A stretch of DNA of 64,000 nucleotides from Nephrocerus scutellatus (taxonomy: Eukaryota > Arthropoda > Insecta > Diptera > Pipunculidae). Of this stretch, positions 9,838 through 20,241 are shown in pieces. The stretch lies in NCBI GenBank assembly GCA_947095585.1, contig OX352761.1, forward strand, positions 62,696,882 to 62,760,881, read 5' to 3'. Below the pieces are notes generated by a model, which was given only the letters and a program-made list of their open reading frames with translations, was not told where the DNA came from and made no database searches. Made by a program: the position numbers and the translations under genes. Positions within the stretch are counted from its first letter, which is position 1; every line of letters starts with the position of its first letter.

Positions 9838-10894
9838 TAAAAATGAAGGTCAACAAGAAACACATCAGTGGCCTTTAATTTCAGCAAATCTGCATCAAAA
9901 ATCAGTGCAAAAAATGGTGCTAGTGCGAGTCTTTCTGCCGGAAGTCTTGTAATAAATAGTGGACAACGATAAGGCTTAAACCTAAAATACCACCTCTAAT
10001 TGCACACTACATCGCTTAAACTTCGGCAGGACGTAGGACGAAGTGGAGGATTGGAGAAAATTACATAATTTTTACTTCATGCTATCTTATCTGCTGTAAT
10101 CAGCGATCCTGGCTTCAAAAGCTTTTAAAAACAACTGAACGATACTTTCTTAATTATTCTTTTTGAGCACTTTTCCCCTATATTGAGTTAAAAATGAACG
10201 CCAACAAGAAACACATCAGTGGCCTTTAATTTCAGCAAATCTGCATCAAAAATCAGTGCAAAAAATGGTGCTAGTGCGAGTCTTTCTGCCGGAAGTCTTG
10301 AAATAAATAGTGGACAACGATAAGGCTTTAACCTAAAATACCACCTCTAATTGCACACTACATCGCTTAAACTTCGGCAGGACGTAGGACGAAGTGGAGG
10401 ATTGGAGAAAATTACATAATTTTTACTTCATGCTATCTTATCTGCTGTAATCAGCGATCCCTGGCTTCAAAAGCTTTTAAAAACAACTGAACGATACTTT
10501 CTTAATTATTCTTTTTGAGCACTTTTCCCCTATATTGAGTTAAAAATGAACGCCAACAAGAAACACATCAGTGGCCTTTAATTTCAGCAAATCTGCATCA
10601 AAAATCAGTGCAAAAAATGGTGCTAGTGCGAGTCTTTCTGCCGGAAGTCTTGTAATAAATAGTGGACAACGATAAGGCTTTAACCTAAAATACCACCTCT
10701 AATTGCACACTACATCGCTTAAACTTCGGCAGGACGTAGGACGAAGTGGAGGATTGGAGAAAATTACATAATTTTCACTTCATGCTATCTTATCTGCTGT
10801 AATCAGCGATCCCTGGCTTCAAAAGCTTTTAAAAACAACTGAACGATACTTTCTTAATTATTCTGTTTGAGCACTTTTCCCCTATATTGAGTTA
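9838..10894. repeat. Three tandem units of ~352 bp
   Basis: The block from GAAACACATCAGTGGCC recurs at 9857, 10208 and 10560, giving periods of 351 and 352 bp. Units differ by only a handful of changes: for example AAGGTC versus ACGCC at unit starts, one inserted C near 10459, and TTTTTACTT versus TTTTCACTT near 10775. No open frame or TE motif was recognised inside. The array ends at ATTGAGTTA (10894), about 135 bp from the Cul5 exon at 11030. Confidence 0.95.
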
Positions 10895-11029
10895 TCTTAG
10901 AAAAGCACCAAGTAAAAGTAAAAGTAAGAATAATGCGCGTTTATATTCAAGAATAGCGGTTTACCAAAGCTGTAAATTTGGAAATAGCAGGGTATCAGTG
11001 AATTTATAAAATATACTTATAAAATTTAC

Positions 11030-11150
11030 CTTTATGTCCTGGAACATTCTGGCTAAGCGATTAACATAATCTGCCGGCATACCAACTTCACGAAGCCACT
11101 CAACAATATCTTCCTCTTTTTCACTGTCGGCGCTTGTAACCAAAATTAGT
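11030..11150 (-). CDS. Cul5: Cullin-5 exon (downstream of the two seen)
   Basis: A 121-bp exon encoding LILVTSADSEKEEDIVEW ... REVGMPADYVN ... RMFQDIK. This is the distinctive cullin-5 segment in the cullin-homology region. Cullin-5 is the scaffold of the ECS-type ubiquitin ligase with Rbx2 and elongin BC/SOCS-box receptors. The 5' end is set by the acceptor TTTACAG (intron side, 11151-11157) and the 3' end by the donor GTAAAT (11029 downward). It completes the split Arg codon AG|A with the upstream exon and has no stop or frameshift. The next exon (expected to continue VSEDLN-like) was not found in 1-11029, so the following intron probably exceeds 11 kb. Confidence 0.92.
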
Positions 11151-11204
11151 CTGTAAATGCAAAATATCATTCAAAAAACTCAAACATCGTAAAATTAGCA
11201 TTAC

Positions 11205-11437
11205 CTTCTAGTAAGATGAACTTTATGATACCTCATAAACACGTCCTTGTTGTTAACATATTTAAGGACAAGTAGCACATCTCTTAAACGATTATCTATT
11301 TGCTCGCTGGTAAGACGTTTGCTTAAAGGCGTTCGTCGAAGAAGCATATCACAGTAATTTGCAAGTAATTCAGGACATTTGCTCTCCGGCGCAGTAAACT
11401 TGACACCTCTATTTGAAACAGCAGTTGAAAGTTCGAG
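11205..11437 (-). CDS. Cul5: Cullin-5 exon (upstream of the two seen)
   Basis: A 233-bp exon encoding LELSTAVSNRG ... PESKCPELLANYCDMLL ... RTPLSKRLTSEQID ... VLLVLKYVNNKDVFMRYHK ... HLTR plus two bases of the next Arg codon. It matches cullin-5 rather than cullins 1-4: the PESKCPELLANYCDMLL and NKDVFMRYHK segments are cullin-5 hallmarks. The acceptor is TTTTCAG (11438-11444) and the donor is GTAATG (11204 downward). The 54-bp intron to the next exon runs 11151-11204. Both exons together give 118 uninterrupted codons, which argues for a live gene. Upstream exons were not found in 11438-64000. Confidence 0.92.
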
Positions 11438-11504
11438 CTGAAAATGCCAGAATTTGTATTAATAAATAAAGTTGGTATTAAAACAAAAAACAAATCTTTC
11501 AAAG

Positions 11505-12830
11505 GCAAATTTTAATAGAAAATATTGTCATGGGAAATACACATGTGTGCAAAGTTTGAATAAAATCGGACTTTAGGAAGTGTGTTAAAAATTTATCACA
11601 AGATTCTGCCCACCAGCCAGCCAGACAGCCACGGGCACGCGAAGTTAATATAGAGAATTTAAAAAATATACAGTGTTTATCAAAAGTAAATCGTAGAAAA
11701 TCTAGATAGCTAATTTATTGACATAATTGTTATGTCATTAAAAATAACCCATGAAATGGATGTTATTAAAACAACACAACAAAAAAAAACAAACCAAAAA
11801 AAGTCGATGATTTTCAATACTTAGAGGACAAAATATAATAATAATAGTGGTATTTCCTAGAAAATCGCGCGATTTTTAACAATTTTTTATGATATATTAT
11901 TATTTTATTATAAAAAGATATTTTATTAAATTCTCTATATTAACTTCACTTGCCCGTGGGTCGGTCGTCGGTCGTGGAATCTTGCGATCAATTTTTAACC
12001 CACTTCCCAAAGCCCGATTTTATTGAAAATGAAAATATGCACACATGTGTATTTCCGGAGACAACACTTTCTAATAAAATTTGAGGACCCTCGGGCCCCG
12101 GGGTCGGGGGGCTCCAATACAAATATTTTACAAAATTTTACTCGATTTTCTTCAAATTTTATATACGCATGTATCTCTGATAGACAACACTTTTTGTAAA
12201 AATTTTGGAGACCCTGGGCCCCGGGTTTGTGGGACCCCATAAAATTTAAAAAAAAAAAAATAACCCGATTTCCTTCAAATTTTATATACGAATTTATCTC
12301 TGATAGACAACACTTTTTGTAAAAATTTTGGAGACCCCGGGCCCCGGTTTCGTAGGGCCCCATAAAATTTTTTAAAAAAATAACCAGATTTTCTTCAAAT
12401 TTTATATACGCGTGTATCTCCGATAGGTAACACTTTTTGTAAAAATTTTGGAGACCCCGGGCACCGGGGTCGTGGGGCCCCAAAATTAAACAAAAAATAA
12501 CTCGATTTTCCTCAAATTTTATATACGTACGTATTTCCGATGAAAAACACTTTTTGTTTTTGTTTTTGGAGTCAACGTGCCCGGAGGCCCAAGGGGTGCC
12601 CATTTAAATTTTTTAAAAATAAGCTCGATTTTCTTCAATTTTTTAACACATTGTATCACTGATGGACATAACTTTTTGTAAATTTGTTGGAGTGATAGGG
12701 CCCTGAGACCCGTGTGGTGTCCATGTAAATTTTTTAAAAATTAGCCTGATTTTCTTCAAATTTTAACACATACCCATCTCCTATTAGAGAATTTACATGA
12801 AAAATTTAAATTTTTATGGGTTGTTTTTAT
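11505..12830. mobile_element. Second Foldback-type structure: outer ends facing across a ~270-bp loop
   Basis: 11505-11660 corresponds to the outer end of a right arm (GGAAATACACATGTGTGC, TTATCACAAGATTCTGCCCACCAGCC, GTTAATATAGAGAATTT). Its inverse begins at 11933 (AAATTCTCTATATTAAC, GGAATCTTGCGATCAATTTTTAACCC) and runs through five ~118-bp units to the inner end AGAGAATTTACATGAAAAATTT near 12785-12830. The loop 11661-11932 is AT-rich and unassigned. The 202-codon frame on the minus strand at 11995-12603 is a read-through of the repeat (a ~39-residue unit) and is not a gene. Confidence 0.75.
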
Positions 12831-13029
12831 TTTTATATTAAGATATTTGTGTTGTTAGGATATTTTTGCAAACTTTTCTGTGAATTGGTTTTCTGTTAAT
12901 AGTTTTTCTTCGAATTTTTTTCTGCGAATTGCCGTGTAATCATTAAAATTAGTTTTTCTCTCTCTACATAAAAATTGATTTGATTAATCACTAAAAATTA
13001 CTTTTCATATATTCACTCACATTTTACAT

Positions 13030-13190
13030 ATCTTAACGTGATCTGGGGTGGTTGTTACAATAGGGATACAATTAATCAACTCTTCATTCTAAAAAAGCGA
13101 GCAATCAAATGCATAAACATCTACTAAGATTATACCACATAGTACTCTTGTTTCAAAACTTTAAATCTTTCGTCAGTTTAAATATTTAAC
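13030..13190 (+). mobile_element. Very old LINE RT C-terminal scrap
   Basis: Frame VIWGGCYNRDTINQLFILKK followed by RAIKCINIY, a stop, and CFKTLNLSSV resembles the end of many LINE RTs (xxWG ... L..LQK.AIR.I). It has two stops in about 55 codons and no flanking element. This is a low-certainty assignment based on pattern alone. Confidence 0.4.
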
Positions 13191-13504
13191 TTATGTTAAC
13201 TATCCATAAAATTATAAATAAGATATTAAAACACAATTCTGAGCTAATTCATGTTTTCGATAAGACATCGTTATCCTGCTACTAAAAGGTCCCTCTACAA
13301 GTTAATTTTTTTGCTAGCGAAATGCGATCGAACAATATTTTATATAGAGCTTTTTTTAAATTTAACAATTCACCAAGAGAAATTAAATATCAAACGAATT
13401 TCCTCGTAATCAAAAAACAAATCTCAGTAATTTTTCATGATCAAACATTGGAGTAGGTACATTTTCAAATGTAAAATGAAAATGACTATCTGTGTTTTGC
13501 ATGT
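13191..13504. other. Unassigned AT-rich sequence
   Basis: No motif, repeat or usable frame was seen here. Confidence 0.4.
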
Positions 13505-13675
13505 AGGTATATTTTTTTAAACAAATGGAAGGGATCTACAATTTAATGCCGAATCCGTGACAAGTTATTACTATCGGACGTTTGTCAGACATTCGCGAGA
13601 GATGGGACCGTGAAAAATACTTTTTCAGTATTTTTTAGAAGTCCATACACTTATCCACTGAGACACGGCGCCTAC
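13505..13675 (-). mobile_element. tRNA-derived SINE, truncated, B box deleted
   Basis: The minus-strand copy keeps the head start GTAGGCGCCGTGTCTCAGTGG and part of the body (AATTTAATGCCGAATCCG, GTCCCATCTCTCGCGAATG). The segment with the B box and CCAGTAACACC is missing between about 13625 and 13640. The 3' body after ACAAATGGAAGGGATC is cut off by a T-rich run near 13511. Confidence 0.75.
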
Positions 13676-14159
13676 TCTTTCTTTTTCTATACAAATATTA
13701 AATTCATAATTTCATAAACTTAAATTTGATGTAAATATAATTATAAGTTTTTAATTGTGGTGGATTTATGATGGAAATATTTATTTAAAATTACGCTGCT
13801 AACAGCTAAAAGTCTAGAGCAACTAAAAGAAAATTGTTAATATTTTTTTTGAAATAACTGAAGTAAAAGAAAAAGTGGGTGCGTGGACTTGTGTACGCGC
13901 ATTAGAACTTATACTTCTTTGGCCTGATTGAACGAATAAAGGTTAATATGTATGCTAAAAATCCTTACTAGTAGAATGATAGGAGCAGTAAAGGGAGATA
14001 GTAAATACTCTCGGTGAAATTTTATCGCACGACACGATATATAACATAGCACAATGGTTGAATTTCTTACGTAACAAAATGTCACAATAATGCTCTATAA
14101 TATAAAATATAGAAATATGTATTAGCTTATTGTATTGACATATATTATATTTTTTTAAA
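13676..14159. other. Unassigned AT-rich sequence
   Basis: A minus-strand frame of 85 codons (13955-14212) overlaps the start of the AAAAGACCC minisatellite and shows no motif. I see no gene. Confidence 0.4.
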
Positions 14160-14385
14160 AATATATAAAAAGACCCCCAAAAGACCCCCCAAAAAACCCT
14201 CGAGTTCCTCAAAAGACCTTTAAATGCCCCTTAAGGACTCCAAAAGACCCTCCAAATACCACCTAAAAGATTCGCAAAAGACCCTAACAGACTCGCAAAA
14301 GACCCTCTAAAGACTCCCAAAAAACTCCTTAAAGAAGACCAAAAGACCTACAAAAGACCCCCAAAAATACTCTCAAAATACACTA
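14160..14385. repeat. Degenerate AAAAGACCC minisatellite, left part
   Basis: About fifteen imperfect units of roughly 12-16 bp based on CAAAAGACCCYC. The same repeat resumes at 16440-16512 on the other side of the pogo-type element (CAAACCCCCAAAAGCCCC, CCTCAAAAGACC), so a transposon appears to have split the array. Confidence 0.8.
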
Positions 14386-14393
14386 GAAGCTCG

Positions 14394-16435
14394 CTAAGAT
14401 GAACTATTCGAAAAGATGAAACCTCGAAAAGATGAACGCAATATTTTTGCCATTAGAGGGTTCCAAAAGATGAACGGGTCAAATTCGAGTGTTCGAAAAG
14501 ATGAACGCTATTTTTTGTTAAGTGGTTTTCTTGTATGGTTTCGTTTTGTCACTCTGAGAAGTTAGTTATTTTAACATGTGCTTTCATTATGCTCTGTTTT
14601 TAGTATATTTTCTCGTTTTGTCTAGACTGTCGTAACCGTAAGTTTGAAAAGTAGCGGGACTTAGTTCTACTGTAGTTATATGTTCTCTTTCCGTAACTTG
14701 CGTTCGATACGCTTAATTTTTAGTTCAAAGTGAATTTTCATGTAGGAAAGATGCCACCCGTCAAAGGAAAAGTTAAGTTTTTAAATTTAAAACAAAAATG
14801 TGAAGTTCTGGAGGATCTCAAAAATGGTGCAACGTATCGGTCCCTCGCGATGAAATTTGGTGTTGCAAAATCAATCATTTGCGGTATAAAAAACAAAAGC
14901 AATCTGATAAAATCGCGAACTTTCAACCTTGCAGGAACAGAAAATCGAAAAACACTTAAGAAAAGTGAGATGCCATTAATGGAGGCTGCTCTATACATAT
15001 GGTTTATGAGGCAGCGAGACCGACATGTCCCAATATCAGGAAACATGATTAGAGCGAAAGCCAAAAAGCTACATTCCATTTACAAAGAAAGGTTATCCTT
15101 TAATGCCAGTGATGGTTGGATAAAGAATTTCAAGGCAAGATTTGGAATCCGACTTTTGTCCATTAGCGGTGAAAAATTAAGCGCAAATTAAAGTGCAGTC
15201 AAGCCTTTTCTGAGAAGATAGGAGAATTTGGGCTTACTAAAGACCAGGTTTATAATGCCGATAAAAGTGGTCTTTACTGGCGATTGATTCCGAACAAAAC
15301 TTATGTTCACAATGGTGCAAGATCAGCTCCTGGCGGAAAAATTGCGAAGGAGCGCATAACTTTCCTAGTGTGTACCAATAGCACAGGAGAGCATAAATTA
15401 AAATTGCTAGTTATTGGCAAGGCAAAAAAACCGCGATGTTTTAAGGATTTTGATCTTCCCATAACATATACCAACTGCAAAACGGCATGGATGGTTAAAG
15501 CAATTTTTAAAAAATGGTTTTATTCCGAATTTGATCCACAGGTAAGTTCTACGATTCAAAAATTATCTAAATCATAATTTCATAATTCAATACTCAGGTT
15601 CGGAAATTTATGAAAAACAATAATCTGCCTGAAAAGGCATTGTTGATTCTGGACAACGCTCCCAGCCATCCAAGGGAAAACGAACTCCGTAGTAATGATG
15701 GCAACATCATCACAATGTTTCTGCCTCCGAATGCAACGCTCCTCATTCAGCCAATGTACCAGAATTTGATACGTCTAACGAAGTTGCACTAACGGAACCG
15801 TCTTTTGGCGGATGTAGCTTCCAAATCTGGAAATGTTGTTGAGATATTAAAAAAGTTTACATTGCGGGACGCAATATAATGTTTCCAAGGGGTTTTGGAA
15901 ATATTAACACCGATAACGATTGCGAAATGTTGGCACAGTCTTTTAAAACCGGTTAAAGAAGAGTAAGATGAAATTCCGCTGGCTGTTTTACAACACAGAA
16001 TAAGGCGGGAGGCGTGCGATGAAGTAGCAGAGGCTTCAGCTACAGCATTGAATATGCTACTAGGAATTTTTCCAGAGGTAAAAAGACTTCTTTGGCTCTA
16101 AAAACATTTCACTCCACATTTAAATGCTGTTCATAGGTAGACGGCATAACCGAAGACGTATTAGCTGAGTGGAATGAAGATTATGGTATGGTGATGGTCA
16201 CCATCTTTAGACGTTGAAGAGGACGAAGATTCTTCTTCGGAAGGTAGTGTCATTGAGATGATGACCACGGCTACCATAAAACCAGGAGACGCAATTTCAG
16301 CGATCCACAGCGGTCCATTGGTTTTTATTTTTATGCTTTTATTAAGCTACCTCTCCATATGCAAACATGTTCTAAAAAAATATTTCGAAAAGATGAACGT
16401 TTTCGACGCTTTCGAAAAGATGACTCGGCCAGTGT
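14394..16435 (+). mobile_element. pogo/Tigger-type DNA transposon with subterminal GAAAAGATGAAC repeats
   Basis: The motif TCGAAAAGATGAAC occurs three times with variants on the left (14406-14510) and twice on the right (16385-16430), all in the same orientation. This is unusual for pogo ends, which are normally inverted. The transposase pseudogene lies between them. Precise termini and a TA target duplication could not be fixed by eye. The AAAAGACCC minisatellite flanks both sides. Confidence 0.7.
14751..16320 (+). pseudogene. pogo/Tigger (CENP-B-like) transposase, two introns, inactivated
   Basis: The N-terminus has a psq-type helix-turn-helix (LKQKCEVLEDLKNGATYRSL ... KFGVAKSII, about residues 12-50) and a CENP-B-type second DNA-binding domain ending DGWIKNFKARFGIR. 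The catalytic domain shows YNADKSGLYW (first Asp) and LILDNAPSHP (second Asp). The third Asp, expected in LIQPMDQ, reads LIQPMYQ, so the catalytic triad is broken. Two candidate introns have consensus ends: 15542-15597 (GTAAGT...CTCAG, 56 bp, joins DPQ to VRKF) and 16078-16136 (GTAAAA...CATAG, 59 bp, joins FPE to VDGI). Frameshifts lie near 15185 and 16200, and there are extra stops near 15880 and 15965. The acidic C-terminal tail (SLDVEEDEDSSSEGS) is still visible. Confidence 0.85.
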
Positions 16436-16439
16436 ACCA

Positions 16440-16512
16440 CCAAACCCCCAAAAGCCCCTTTAAAGACCACCACAAAAATTCCGAAAATACCCTCAAAAGA
16501 CCTTCATTCTAG
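16440..16512. repeat. Degenerate AAAAGACCC minisatellite, right part
   Basis: Continuation of the repeat at 14160-14385, in the same orientation, beyond the pogo-type element. It ends at CAAAAGACCTTCATTCTAG where Gypsy gag sequence begins. Confidence 0.7.
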
Positions 16513-17710
16513 CGTTGAGGGGCAAAGCAGCAGACGTATTTTAAATGATTCCAAATGCCGAGATGAGTTCCGGAAGAATCTTGAAAGAGTTGGACTTGCG
16601 TTATGGACATTCTCATACACAGGAGTTAAGAAAAATACAGCTCCAGATGAACAAACAACAGCGAGGAGAACGGCTTCAAGAATAACAACGGGAAATAACT
16701 AAGCTTGCACGACAAACCTTTTGTGGAGTTCCGGCTGGCAGTGGATGCGTTCATAAATGCTATCTGAGATGACCAATTAAAACTTCATTTGAGGACAACC
16801 GCCAGAGGAAAGTAAATGAATGAAGTATTGGTATCGGATTTGGCATACGAAGCAGCTAGAGCGAGTTTGTCCACTGATTTAGTTAAATTGCGCAATTGAT
16901 GAGAAGATCAGAAAATCAACGCGTCCATTCGTTGATTCCAGAACGACAGGAATCTACATCTACTTCCCGTCTAAAACGTTTTATATGTCAGAAATCGGGA
17001 CGTCTCATCCGCGACTGCAAAGAACCAAGACCAGTAAAACCTATGAATCATGTCAAGAGGCCTGAAAATTTACGGCAGATAGGCGCATCACAGATGAATG
17101 AGGTGAAGTAGCCAGCTTCCACTTAAGTGGAGACCAGGAAAACTAAGTTACACCAGCTTAACAAGGCGCGTAAGCTGGTGAAGAGGGGAGACAGCCACAA
17201 GGTCACGGTGAACATTGACAAACTTGGAAAGGACAGCAACAGCTTGGTTCTTAGTGGTGTGTTAGAAGAAAAACCATGCATGTTTGCCTTGGATACTGGA
17301 GCTTCCAGATAGTTGTGAATCCCAAAGTGGTATCCAAAGGTCAAGCATTACAAATGAATGCACATTGGTCCTGGATTTTATGACAGAGCACGAGATGTCG
17401 TTGATCAACGTTGATGAACGACAACAAAAGTGGTGGGCTAAGAATCATTACTTAAAAAAATAGAGATACCACTGATGTGCAATAAAATCATCTATGGCCA
17501 GGTGAACGGTGATATTGGCGACAGTAGAGTAGGAATAGTGGAGCCAACCAATTTCTTCAAGAACGGACTGCTATGCGGAAGAGCTCTAGTGAAACTCCAG
17601 CCCAAGATACCAGTGAGAATAATGAATGTTAGCCCATCACCGAACGTTACAAAAGAAGGAACAGTCATTGACAAGAGTCCGGAAGTAAACTGCATCGCGA
17701 TCTTGTAAGG
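16513..17710 (+). mobile_element. Gypsy-type gag-protease remnant (family of 40540-43963)
   Basis: Nucleotide and protein similarity to the minus-strand element at 41300-42420. It covers the capsid end (AEMSSGRILK, LDLRYGHSHTQEL, DAFINAI, LKLHLRTT) and a basic nucleocapsid stretch with one broken zinc knuckle (FICQKSGRLIRDCK). The retropepsin follows, with the catalytic motif LDTGASR at 17289-17309 preserved here but mutated in the sister copy. The trailing segment 17475-17708 matches the protease-RT linker (VRIMNVSPSPNV). Many stops; truncated before RT. Confidence 0.8.
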
Positions 17711-17779
17711 GAGACTTTCGACGCGTCCAAAATAACCCGTACAGCGCAGCACAGCGGTCCAGGTTCGCACCCTAAATAC

Positions 17780-18180
17780 AGTTAAGTCGTTTTTAATAAT
17801 AGTGTTGTAATATATTTGTAAATTGAATATTATGAAACATACTTTAAACTATGTTAACACTATTTTACTATTGTAAATATACTCTAAGTACTCACAATTG
17901 AAAATTAACTTAAGCCTATAATACTCACGATCATAATATAATTATAAATAAAACTTGAATATATCTATAAATATAACTCCAAATACTCACGATTATCATA
18001 TAGTTCTACTTCTACTTAAACCTAAAATACTCCCGATTATAATAAATTATAATTAAAGCTTGAATACTCTTAAATAAACTTAAAATACTCACGGTTGAAA
18101 ACTAGGAATTATACTTGCGTATTTGGAATTAAAATATGAAAATTTAAATTTAAAAATATATTTTTAGAAATGCATTAAGC
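17780..18180. repeat. AT-rich degenerate tandem repeat
   Basis: Five or so loose units around AAATACTCACGATTATAATA and AATTATAAATAAAACTTGAATA, about 70 bp apart (17890, 17925, 17985, 18030, 18085). They may be the remains of an LTR or UTR of a neighbouring Gypsy element; no LTR boundary was found. Strand is not determined. Confidence 0.55.
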
Positions 18181-18229
18181 ACCCTGTAGAATAAGAAAAA
18201 GTTGTAACGGGCCTTGCTCCATAGCACTG

Positions 18230-19690
18230 CGCCGACAATTTTATAGCAAAACTCGCGGCATTCACAGTGTTAAATAACATATTCCTTCTACTGGAATCAG
18301 AAAAGAATCGGGTACTACATGGAACTCGTAGGGGATGATAAGTTTTTCAATATGTAAATCAATATAACACGTTCCTTTAGTTTGGAGATTCCCTGATATA
18401 CCTAAAATATTGGTAATTTTGTCTGTAAATATCTGATTATTTTTGTTAATGGTACCTTTTGTTAATTACACAAATTAAAGCTCCTGTGTCGAGTAAAAGT
18501 CTTGTATTCTTGTCATTGTTTTGACTCATTTCTACGTAGATGCCGTTTTTTGTTCCAACGGTGCGATTAGTTTTCAGTTGCTCCGGTACTGATTAGTGTT
18601 GTTTTGTGTTGGTTGTATAAATCTAGTCCTATTGTTATTTCTTTGATTGTTTCTGTTTTGGGAGTCTCGCTAATTTTGGTACGAGTCTTCCCTGATTTTG
18701 ATTGAAGTTATTTTGGTTATTCCTATTTTTAAAGTATCGTTTGTTATTATACGGGAATCTTCCCTGTTTTGAAAATCTTGATTGGCCTAAGTTTTTAGTG
18801 TTCTGTCCTTGAGTTGTCAATGTACTGTTGTCAATGTATCTATTGATGATGTATCTAATAGGGTTCGTGGTGGAGGTAGAACTTTGATCTAATTCTAGAT
18901 AATGTTGTATTGCGTCCATTAATCCCGTATGTCGGGCGCTGTCAAGCGCTATCTTTAGTCTATCGTTTACTCCATTTTTTAGGAATGCTAAACCGCGTCT
19001 ATCGTTTGCTACCGTGAGTGTTTCGCGTGTTGTTTCACCCTGGCAAGCTACTTTGAGTTCCGTCATACGCGATACTAGGTTTTCGATATTAGTCACAAAC
19101 TAGTGATTTGGGCGATTGCCCTGATAAGTACGATTTAATTGGGTTTGTATTGACTCAATCGATTCTTTAGGTCCGCATTTTTCTACTAAAGTTCTTTTTA
19201 GAGATGTGAAGTCTTCTGGCTTTAGATAACCAAATTCTGTGAGGGCTTTCCCTTGAATCTTGCATTTTAAAAGGAATTTTACTAAGGTGGGTTTAGACGC
19301 TTCGTTAAGCGTGTCATGGTAAAACTCTACGTTGTTTAGAAAATCGCGGATGTGTTCGGCTCTTTTGCTATCCTCTTCACAATTGAGGGTTGGCAACTTT
19401 TGCGCTAGGCTAAAATTGAAAGAATCTGCCATTTTGATAGAGACTGTTTGTAGACTATTACTAACTATTGATTCTGACAGTTGTTTTAACATTTTCGCGG
19501 TTGCTATAAAGTGTTTTAAATTTACTAATTCTAACTCTGAGTAGGTATCTTGAACTATTTTTGAATGTTGTTCACAAAAAGAGATTCAAAGTTCCTGGAT
19601 CTGTTCTAATTTTCTCTTTACTCCTTCCTCTTTTCTCGTCCTATTGGGTGATTTTTTAAGGCTGTCGTGGCAGGTTTTGAGTGCGTTTTG
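18230..19690 (-). mobile_element. 412/mdg1-like Gypsy gag and protease, decayed
   Basis: Minus-strand Gag in pieces. The N-terminal segment (near 19560-19680) and the region 19492-19100 carry a conserved LPTLNCEEDSKRAEHIRDFL block. After one stop at 19097-19099 it continues to 18635 through ELKVACQGETTRETL and an Asn/Gln-rich basic tail (nucleocapsid without zinc knuckle). A retropepsin follows with LLLDTGAL at 18480-18500. Order and composition match 412/mdg1 elements. RT and integrase are absent on this side; a related, more complete element lies at 48474-54917. Confidence 0.75.
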
Positions 19691-19867
19691 CCTCTGATAG
19701 TTGGGGAAATCTCATTAGGTCAAGAGACTAGATTGAAAATGGTCATCCTATCTCATGACCATACAATGTGGAGTATAAAAAAAGTAATGAGAAAAGTGTT
19801 AGAAACAAGCTTTTTAAATACATATTTTATTACAAAAGTGTTGTGTATATCTATATTCTTATTGAAT

Positions 19868-20241
19868 AAAAAAAATGCTGTTTCTATATTTATACCTGGC
19901 CTAGTCGCAGCTCAAAATTTTTAATTGTAACGGCTATTATTTTTCGCCTATAAGTTAGTATTTCCTGATATACGAACCCAATGATTAGTGCGGTTATGAA
20001 TATGGTTATGCAATGGTAGTCTTCTTCAGGATGAAGTCAGCTTTTCTGATATAAAAATAAAAAAAAATGCTGTTTCTATATTTATACCTGGCCTAGTCGC
20101 AGCTCAAAATTTTTAATTGTAACGGCTATTTTTCGCCTATAAGTTAGTATTTCCTGATATACGAACCCAATGATTAGTGCGGTTATGAATATGGTTATGC
20201 AATGGTAGTCTTCTTCAGGATGAAGTCAGCTTTTCTGATAT
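19868..20241. repeat. Tandem duplication of ~190 bp
   Basis: The block AAAAATGCTGTTTCTATATT ... GTCAGCTTTTCTGATATA occurs at 19868-20053 and again at 20062-20241. Copy 2 lacks three bases (ATT) within GGCTATTATTTTTCGCC. The near identity indicates a recent duplication. The second copy leads directly into the minus-strand frame 20195-20473. Confidence 0.9.

Noticed and set aside
11995..12603. 202-codon minus-strand open frame
   Set aside because: It is a read-through of ~118-bp satellite units (~39-residue repeat with FEENRVIF and GARGLQNFYKKC). The same repeat is open in other frames elsewhere and is clearly satellite DNA.
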